Shown here piece after piece: positions 58,988 to 64,000 of a stretch of DNA of 64,000 nucleotides (the first letter of the stretch is position 1; every line of letters begins with the position of its first letter). The notes under the pieces were generated by a model. That model was not told the origin of the DNA and searched no databases. It saw only the letters and a list, made by a program, of their open reading frames with translations. A program made the translations under genes and the position numbers. Source of the DNA: Pseudomonas sp. Irchel s3f7 (GTDB lineage: Bacteria > Pseudomonadota > Gammaproteobacteria > Pseudomonadales > Pseudomonadaceae); assembly GCF_900187615.1 (NCBI RefSeq), contig NZ_FYDO01000023.1:1-64000 (forward strand), given 5' to 3'.

Positions 58988-59878
58988 TCAGAACCGAACT
59001 ACAGTGTTGATCATCAAAACATTACTTTCACCAACATTTCGGGCGAAGACATCCTTCTGGTAAGCTGCAACGACGCCCCAGCCCGTTTGGGCGTAACCGA
59101 TTTGCGGACCAACTTTGATATTTTTCGTGCGATTACCAACATCCTTACCGAATTGCTCGTCATCATTTAGTTGTGTAGTAATATAACCACCCACTCCAGC
59201 CAGCCAAGCGTCAGAAATTCGATAGTTCACTCCATAGTCAGCCACCAACTGAATACCGGATTGATAATTCGTCGCATCATTTTCAAAACTGTAATTCAAA
59301 CTGATTTTTGAGCTCACTTCGACCTGAGGCAATGCGAACCATGAGAAGGCATAAGCGGCGTACAACGCTCTAGCATTATTGCCTGGATTTATAAGCGCGC
59401 CTTTGCGGTACTTACCCCACGGTTCAACCAGGTCGAACTCAACATTCTGGAAATATCGCGGCGATACCCAACTAACGAGTACACCAAACAGAGGATCGCC
59501 CATGCCCGCTGCATCATCGTAGCCATAGGCACCCAAAGCAGGAATGTCTATATCTCCCTTTACGTAGGGCAGCGCAGCCTGAACTGAGACATTTCCCCCC
59601 AGCAGCTCAGTTTCTTCGAGTGTATGCACGACTCTAAGCGCGTGTGCGTGAATGGTACCTTTTGCCTTGGGAAACTGTTTATCTCCCTGGCCGTCGCGCA
59701 GCGACTCCAACTGGATACGTTTGTTATACGTGTAAATACCAGTTTCTCCGGGAGCTCCCACTGCTCCGCTCATTACCGTCAGAATGCCAAGTGGATAGCT
59801 CGAGGCGCCGCCTTCAAGAGCATATGAATTTGAAACAGCCAGACAAAAGGTAAAAAGGAGAACTGCACTTTTTTTCAT
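58988..59878 (-). CDS. MetA-pathway/SphA-type outer-membrane protein (PF13557-like)
   Basis: 296 residues with signal peptide MKKSAVLLFTFCLAVSNSYA. The mature part begins EGGASSYPLGILTVMSGAVG, and alternating strands follow (FDLVEPWGKYRKGALINPGN, VEVSSKISLNYSFENDATNY, GYAQTGWGVVAAYQKDVFAR), ending in INTVVRF with a C-terminal Phe. This is the pattern of the 'phenol degradation meta pathway' family of outer-membrane channels, related to FadL-like uptake. It probably lets an aromatic compound enter. Located after the Rieske ferredoxin gene in the same direction and likely in the TetR-controlled operon. Confidence 0.85.
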   Translation of the reverse strand: MKKSAVLLFTFCLAVSNSYALEGGASSYPLGILTVMSGAVGAPGETGIYTYNKRIQLESLRDGQGDKQFPKAKGTIHAHALRVVHTLEETELLGGNVSVQAALPYVKGDIDIPALGAYGYDDAAGMGDPLFGVLVSWVSPRYFQNVEFDLVEPWGKYRKGALINPGNNARALYAAYAFSWFALPQVEVSSKISLNYSFENDATNYQSGIQLVADYGVNYRISDAWLAGVGGYITTQLNDDEQFGKDVGNRTKNIKVGPQIGYAQTGWGVVAAYQKDVFARNVGESNVLMINTVVRF

Positions 59879-59951
59879 TAATATACTTCTTAATTATTTT
59901 TGTAATAAGCAAATAAAGAGCAATCAAAGCGCCAAGCCATTTCAAGCATAT

Positions 59952-60302
59952 TTATAGCAGGACGAATATTTCTCCATTTTCATCAACCACGACCTCAAGA
60001 GAGCTTAGATGCTCCCCCTCACAGGGGCCCGAAATACACCGCCCAGTAGGCACGTCAAACAGGGCTCCGTGCCCATGACAGGTTATGTACAATTTCTCCT
60101 TGCACAGGTAGGTGTCTTTTTTAATAGGCAGTGTTGAGCCAGGCCAGTGCGGGCAAGAATTTTCGTACGCAAAAATTTGATCATTTCGATTAACCACAAA
60201 AAAGTCATCGCTGCCAAACTCTTTCAGCCGAACACCTTTTGCCGCACCGTTGGCGAAGCTACTGGTATTGCATACCCATACCTTTCGCTTTTCCGGAGAC
60301 AT
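59952..60302 (-). CDS. Rieske-type ferredoxin
   Basis: 116-residue soluble 2Fe-2S protein. The ligands are C50-P-H52 and C75-H-G-H78 (NSCPHWPGSTLP, ITCHGHGALFD), with the short spacing of bacterial Rieske ferredoxins. Its ATG shares an A with the stop of the extradiol gene (TAATG), so the two proteins are made together. It may supply electrons to a Rieske oxygenase of the island, or keep the iron of the extradiol enzyme reduced, as the plant-type ferredoxin XylT does for catechol 2,3-dioxygenase; the latter is inference. Confidence 0.88.
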   Translation of the reverse strand: MSPEKRKVWVCNTSSFANGAAKGVRLKEFGSDDFFVVNRNDQIFAYENSCPHWPGSTLPIKKDTYLCKEKLYITCHGHGALFDVPTGRCISGPCEGEHLSSLEVVVDENGEIFVLL

Positions 60303-61231
60303 TAATTCTGCGGGCCACCTGGCGCCCACTTATCACGCCATTGGAATAGGAAAATCTGCGAGTTGTCTGTGATAGCTGGAGCAACACGTGGCACCCAATC
60401 ATCATCGTGCTGATCCATATCAGCGTCATACTCAATATGGCAACCCATCGGCGTATTGAAATACCAGAACCAATTTGAGCCAAACTGATGACGGCCTGGG
60501 CCCCAATAACTTTCATAGCCCTTTCCGGCAAGCGCGTAGCCCGCGCTCATTACTTCGGAAGGCCCGCCCATATGGAAAGTAAAATGCTCACAGCCCTGAA
60601 TTTGTGGCGGCGTTTTGATAAAGAACAGTGTGTGGTGGTCAAAGGTGCCAGCCGGTCGTAAGAATGGACCCATACCTTCGAATCGGTCCGAGACTCTAAA
60701 CCCTAACCGCTCGGTATAAAACCGTTCTGCTTTTTCAATATCGGGAACGAAATAAACGACGTGCGAAAGCGTTCGCGGTTTTGGCGTAGGCGCTTCAGGA
60801 CTAACATCGACACCGGTGACGTTAGCGGGCCGATGGATGCTACCGGGCGCATTTACTCGCTCGGCGCTGAGATTAATGGGCTTGCGGACGGTGATCTGGA
60901 AGCCCAGCACAAAACCAACGTCATCAACAACTTCGAGAGACCCATCGACTAATTGTTTAATCTCGCGCTCGCCTTCGAACTCGCGCTTAATCTGGTCTAA
61001 AACGGATTGATCAGCTACGCCGTAAATAGTTTTGCGAAGCATGTTGCCCGTTTGCAAGATTTTGTCAGGCAATGAAGAGTCGTCCTGATGGCGAATTACA
61101 ACACCAGTGCCATCCAGCGCTTCATACCGGTTATCTGCAACGGGATTCAACCCATAAGCGGTTAGGAACTGACCGCACAGTTCGACATCATCGACACCAA
61201 ACACTAGCGTATCGGGACCAATAATATTCAT
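60302..61231 (-). CDS. VOC-superfamily extradiol-type dioxygenase
   Basis: 309 residues in two vicinal-oxygen-chelate halves. The C-terminal half carries the metal ligands His in LSHVVYFVPDIEKAERFYTE, His in GTFDHHTLFFIKTP and Glu in PMGCHIEYDADMD, the 2-His-1-Glu set of type I extradiol dioxygenases. GPGRHQFGSNWFWYFNTPMG is close to 2,3-dihydroxybiphenyl- and catechol-2,3-dioxygenase-like proteins. The N-terminal half (NIIGPDTLVFGVDDVELCGQ) lacks ligands, as usual. It should cleave a catechol formed earlier in the pathway. Translationally coupled to the Rieske ferredoxin. Confidence 0.86.
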   Translation of the reverse strand: MNIIGPDTLVFGVDDVELCGQFLTAYGLNPVADNRYEALDGTGVVIRHQDDSSLPDKILQTGNMLRKTIYGVADQSVLDQIKREFEGEREIKQLVDGSLEVVDDVGFVLGFQITVRKPINLSAERVNAPGSIHRPANVTGVDVSPEAPTPKPRTLSHVVYFVPDIEKAERFYTERLGFRVSDRFEGMGPFLRPAGTFDHHTLFFIKTPPQIQGCEHFTFHMGGPSEVMSAGYALAGKGYESYWGPGRHQFGSNWFWYFNTPMGCHIEYDADMDQHDDDWVPRVAPAITDNSQIFLFQWRDKWAPGGPQN

Positions 61232-61315
61232 CTCAATCTCCTTGTAATTGTTTTTACTTCGATTAAATATTAAACATAATAGCCAGAATAAGGCCTGCCG
61301 GCGCTACGTGCCTTA

Positions 61316-61666
61316 TTAGCGAGCGAGGCCCGAGATATAGTGCTCCGAGTACTCTCCACCCCAGAAACGAGTGAAGTAAACATCAGGCCATTCGATCACC
61401 TGGGCTTTTACATCGGTAACGAAAGAACGGTTGCGATCGGAACTTGATCCCGCGGGCTCGGGAAGCAAAGCAGCAGATAGCCAACGCCCAGCAATCTCGA
61501 AGAGCGCAGAAGCGTCAAATGCGCTAAAAGGGTATTCTTCTCCATGCGAACAGCGGCGACGGAGAGGGTCGGATACAGAAATATTCGGCTTATGAAGGGG
61601 CATCCAGTTGAGGCACCGGAACAGCCTGAAGCCCAATTGGCAAAGTGAAAACAGGTCTAACCTCAT
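61316..61666 (-). CDS. Hypothetical protein, first gene of TetR-controlled operon
   Basis: 116 residues starting MRLDLFSLCQLGFRLFRCLN. The ATG at 61666 is preceded by GGAAGGG at good distance, and the gene lies directly behind a promoter and operator, so it is probably translated; the longer frame to 61810 runs through the promoter. It has no clear signal peptide or membrane helix; aromatic-rich stretches such as WPDVYFTRFWGGEYSEHYIS are near the C-terminus. I do not recognise it. The next gene starts 85 bases downstream. Confidence 0.5.
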   Translation of the reverse strand: MRLDLFSLCQLGFRLFRCLNWMPLHKPNISVSDPLRRRCSHGEEYPFSAFDASALFEIAGRWLSAALLPEPAGSSSDRNRSFVTDVKAQVIEWPDVYFTRFWGGEYSEHYISGLAR

Positions 61667-61727
61667 GCCACCCTTCCTTTCTTGTTTGAATGCGCATCTA
61701 GGCGCTTGATCAGGGAGATGGGCTAAA

Positions 61728-61754
61728 CCTATACGATACGGTACGTACTGTAAA
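61728..61754 (-). promoter_or_regulatory. Promoter with TetR-type operator (site T3)
   Basis: Minus-strand TTTACA (61749-61754) and TATAGG (61728-61733) are 15 bases apart. ATACGATACGGTACGTAC (61731-61748) fills the spacer, as at the 24425-24451 promoter. It drives the extradiol/ferredoxin operon. Confidence 0.72.
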
Positions 61755-61882
61755 GACTTTTTTAGCTGGAATTTTTTTCGAATCTTACGAGCCAAAGACC
61801 CTGATTCCATGGGGATCTCTTCGGAACTTTAAGGTCAACTCGATACCAGAACACGGTGTGGAACTCTGGCTAATCTGACTAT

Positions 61883-61900
61883 ATACTGGCCACATCGTAT
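61883..61900 (+). promoter_or_regulatory. TetR-type operator at the tetR promoter (site T4)
   Basis: ATACTGGCCACATCGTAT matches site T1 (ATACTGACCGTATCGTAT) at 15 of 18 bases. It overlaps the likely -10 box TATACT (61882-61887) and lies 59 bases before the TetR start, so the regulator probably represses itself. Confidence 0.7.
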
Positions 61901-61958
61901 CGATTAAATGATTTTGATCGACCCCCTCAATCAGCAGCGAGCTGGAAGGACTTCTGTA

Positions 61959-62570
61959 ATGCAAGTTAAGCGAGCGGCTTCGGCCACCAAATCGGCGGTA
62001 GGTCGCCCCCGAAGCGAAGCTACGCGTCGCCAGATACTGGACTCCACCATCAAGCTGCTTCAGGAGAAGTCCATTCAGGCAATTTCGATCGAAGCTATCG
62101 CTCGTGAAGCTGGGGTGAGCAAAGCCACGATCTACAGATGGTGGGACTCCAAAGCATTGGTTGTAATAGATGCGTTTATCGAAAACCACCTGGTCAAAAC
62201 CACCCTGCCCCGCGAACTAGGGCTTAAAGGCGCCATCGCGCACCACTTCAGATCCCTAGTAGAGCAATATTCCGGATGGTCCGGGCGTTTGGTTGCCCAG
62301 ATAATCGCAGAGGGGCAATCCGACCCGTCCATACTCAGAGCTTTTCGTGAAAGGTTTCATTACGGAAGGCGCGCGGTTATCAGAGAAACGCTTGAAGAGT
62401 GGCGCAAGAGTGGCGAGATTTCAGCAGATACCAATGTCGAAATTTTGATGGATATCATCTATGGAGCAGTCTATATGCGGCTTTTGATAGGTCACGCTCC
62501 ACTCGACGCAGAGTTTGCCGAATCGCACATCAACTATGTGTACCATCTGCTCGGCGTCAGCGAGACGTAA
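61959..62570 (+). CDS. TetR/AcrR-family transcriptional regulator
   Basis: 203 residues. The N-terminal helix-turn-helix is SEATRRQILDSTIKLLQEKS and IEAIAREAGVSKATIYRWWD, the TetR consensus (VSKATIYRWW). The C-terminal half, FHYGRRAVIRETLEEWRKSG to YVYHLLGVSET, is the ligand-binding TetR_C_11-like domain. GGAAGGA lies eight bases before ATG 61959; the ATG at 61908 has no such site. It is divergent from the extradiol operon. Four copies of one 18-bp operator, one in front of this gene, point to it as the master regulator of three operons. Confidence 0.9.
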   Translation: MQVKRAASATKSAVGRPRSEATRRQILDSTIKLLQEKSIQAISIEAIAREAGVSKATIYRWWDSKALVVIDAFIENHLVKTTLPRELGLKGAIAHHFRSLVEQYSGWSGRLVAQIIAEGQSDPSILRAFRERFHYGRRAVIRETLEEWRKSGEISADTNVEILMDIIYGAVYMRLLIGHAPLDAEFAESHINYVYHLLGVSET

Positions 62571-62638
62571 CTTTTTCTACGTCTCGCTTACGGCATATTT
62601 ACGCCGCAGCATCAGCGATCAGTCTTACGACTGATCGC
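62560..62638 (+). terminator. Two consecutive hairpins after the TetR gene
   Basis: GCGAGACGTA (62560-62569) pairs with TACGTCTCGC (62578-62587), overlapping the gene end. GCGATCAGTC (62615-62624) pairs with GACTGATCGC (62629-62638) and is followed by TTTATCTTATTTTT, which fits a terminator on the plus strand. Confidence 0.75.
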
Positions 62639-62663
62639 CATTTATCTTATTTTTACAAAAGCC

Positions 62664-62689
62664 ACCTTAGCTGCGAAAGCAACTAAGGT
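62664..62689 (-). terminator. Hairpin after the FAD monooxygenase gene
   Basis: On the minus strand ACCTTAGTTGC and GCAGCTAAGGT pair around TTTC with one mismatch, followed by GGCTTTTG. It lies 19 bases after the stop at 62708. Confidence 0.6.
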
Positions 62690-62707
62690 TCACGTCTTCC
62701 TAGCGTA

Positions 62708-63820
62708 TTAAATAGGCTCACCCAAGTACTGGTAAGTCTGCAAAAGCAGACCTGCTGACTTTTCCCGATTCGCGAAAGGATTGTCTTGCTCATACCGGCA
62801 GAGCTGTAGCGAAGCATCACAGATTGTCTTAACTCGGCCGAAGCGGCGATTGCTGTAATCCACCAGTGCTTGTTCAGCGGAGCTAGCAGCTGCTATGCAC
62901 TCTGCCAGAACTACACCATCCTCAATTGCCATTCCACCCCCAGAAGTCATATGCGGCGTCGGAGCATGGGCAGCATCCCCCAGGAGCACCACGCGACCAC
63001 GGTTCCAAGGTGCTGGTACCAAGGTGATGTCGAGAGGGCGAAAAATGATCTTCTTCGCATCAGTCACCAAATCAAGCGACTCTCTCACAGCGGGTGCCGT
63101 GTACTCGGACAATCGCTCACGGAGCATTACCGCGGCTTCGCCGTCGGGGATTCGCAGCGGATCGACGCTGTTTTCCAAAAAGAAGATGTAGCAAGAGTCT
63201 TGAGAGGTCGGAAACGACCCAACGGTGCGACCCGACGGACTGCGATACAAGCAAAACGCATCCACTTGGGAAGGTCGTGGGGCATTAAAGCGCCAGACAC
63301 TTTGGCCCGCGAATTTCGGTCCCACTTCTGGGCCAAAGGTGTCGTCTCGTAGCTTGGAGTAAACACCGTCAGCGGCAACGACTATGTCGTAGACACCTTC
63401 AGTACCATTCGAAAATTGGACTTCGACGCAATCACCACGGTCGACGAGGCTTTTCACCGTTACGCCTTTGTCCAGAACAGCTCCAGCACCTTCTGCGGCA
63501 CCTTCCAGAATGCGAGCCAATTCCGGGCGACGAATACCACAGCTCGGAGGCGCAGGGTCGGTTCGAAACAACTCACCTGCGGCATCGAATTGTCGAAATG
63601 CGTTAAAACTGAAGCCACTATCAAGGCAGGGCTCGGCCAGACCCAGGGAATCCAAAGCTCGCATAGCGTTGTGAAGCATACAAATACCGGAGCCAGCTGT
63701 CGGCGTATCAGGCTTGATATCGATGCTGTGGACATCAACCCCCGCCCTGCGCAGCGCATACGCAGCAGTCGCACCGCCGATACCACTCCCGACTATCAGT
63801 ACGCGTTTTACTTTACTCAT
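62708..63820 (-). CDS. FAD-dependent aromatic monooxygenase (UbiH/PHBH family)
   Basis: 370 residues. The FAD motif GSGIGGATAAYALRRAGVDV at the N-terminus, the NADPH/FAD motif YDIVVAADGVYSKLRDD (DG motif) and GRVVLLGDAAHAPTPHMTSG (GD motif) place it among single-component flavoprotein hydroxylases. ATG 63820 (MSKVKRVLIVG) has GGAG seven to nine bases upstream; the longer frame to 63916 has none. It would hydroxylate a phenol or carboxyphenol, supplying a catechol or hydroquinone to the extradiol or FAH-type enzymes. The gene faces the TetR gene. Confidence 0.88.
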   Translation of the reverse strand: MSKVKRVLIVGSGIGGATAAYALRRAGVDVHSIDIKPDTPTAGSGICMLHNAMRALDSLGLAEPCLDSGFSFNAFRQFDAAGELFRTDPAPPSCGIRRPELARILEGAAEGAGAVLDKGVTVKSLVDRGDCVEVQFSNGTEGVYDIVVAADGVYSKLRDDTFGPEVGPKFAGQSVWRFNAPRPSQVDAFCLYRSPSGRTVGSFPTSQDSCYIFFLENSVDPLRIPDGEAAVMLRERLSEYTAPAVRESLDLVTDAKKIIFRPLDITLVPAPWNRGRVVLLGDAAHAPTPHMTSGGGMAIEDGVVLAECIAAASSAEQALVDYSNRRFGRVKTICDASLQLCRYEQDNPFANREKSAGLLLQTYQYLGEPI

Positions 63821-64000
63821 TTTTGTCTCCTCTCCGCTTCTGTGGCGGGTGGTTAAAGCTGGGTAGCCAAATGAGTTCGACTGAGTCATTTGGCGAATTT
63901 TGACCTGGTGCAGCATATGCCACTTTTATCGCTCTCAAAGAGAGCTCAAAGCGCCGTGAATTACCGTGCACACGCCAAAGCCACTCCAGCAAAAATGCTT
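63821..64000. other. Intergenic sequence to the window end
   Basis: 180 bases that hold the promoter region of the FAD monooxygenase. No further gene start or operator of the two families described here is visible. Confidence 0.5.

Noticed and set aside
1..64000. CRISPR array, tRNA/rRNA genes, phage genes or integrase
   Set aside because: No regularly spaced repeats, no tRNA cloverleaf or rRNA sequence and no integrase or phage structural motifs were seen.

Overview
The window reads as a Pseudomonas chromosome, most likely of the fluorescens group. Evidence: Pseudomonas-type REP sequences around 'GCGAGC-TTGCTCGC' and 'GCCGGCTTGCTGGCGATGG' in many intergenic gaps; an ABC-ATPase / FtsX / DUF3299 / OprG / epimerase / RmlD-like gene order that I recall from P. 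aeruginosa PA4064-PA4069; and GC-rich codon use on the left. No rRNA, tRNA or CRISPR array was seen.

Left third (about 1-19,925) is ordinary core genome. It starts with the 3' end of an IS110-family transposase lying against a zinc-type ABC transporter operon. Then come oprG with an ANR box, two sugar-nucleotide enzymes, a full-length Lhr helicase, a large MscS channel, and a ybhP-clsB-ybhN lipid operon preceded by a DUF72 gene with most of its middle deleted. An alpha/beta hydrolase with a DUF3182 gene, a GlxA-type regulator and a cysteine hydrolase follow.

At about 19,930-20,500 lies a junction with two long inverted repeats and a decayed antitoxin-like gene. Everything to the right (20,560-64,000) is a large aromatic-catabolism island with lower GC. 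Its parts are: (a) 20,560-24,396, a minus-strand operon for a BKACE-type cleavage enzyme, cupin, PaaI thioesterase, FAH-type hydrolase and a cytoplasmic periplasmic-binding-protein-fold protein; (b) 24,621-27,687, a phthalate-type Rieske oxygenase and reductase with a divergent MarR regulator; (c) 27,783-34,505, an envelope module MMPL / YCF48 / DUF1329 / DUF1302 for hydrophobic compounds; (d) 34,827-42,389, an esterase, a VanA/VanB-like Rieske demethylase pair, LysR, an OYE-family enzyme and a two-component hydroxylase resembling the C1/C2 4-hydroxyphenylacetate 3-hydroxylase of Acinetobacter; (e) two MFS transporters; (f) 45,153-54,538, the complete homoprotocatechuate meta-cleavage pathway hpaA, hpaR, hpaG1G2EDFXHI plus a HbpS-like gene; (g) a chemoreceptor and a Cache protein with two broken genes; (h) 58,719-63,820, an outer-membrane MetA/SphA-type protein, Rieske ferredoxin, extradiol-type VOC dioxygenase, TetR regulator and FAD monooxygenase.

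Two operator families appear to tie the island together. An 18-bp site of the form ATACKG-N6-TCGTAT (18 bp, ATAC...GTAT ends) occurs over the promoters of segments a, c and h and in front of the TetR gene, so one TetR regulator probably controls all of them. A 14-bp palindrome GTTAACATATTAAC occurs at segments b, e and f, including a textbook repression site at the hpaG1 promoter, and is probably bound by HpaR. The picture is a regulated route that brings in a hydrophobic, perhaps ether- or ester-linked aromatic compound, opens it with several oxygenases, and drains an arylacetate part through homoprotocatechuate to pyruvate and succinate semialdehyde. The starting substrate cannot be read from sequence.
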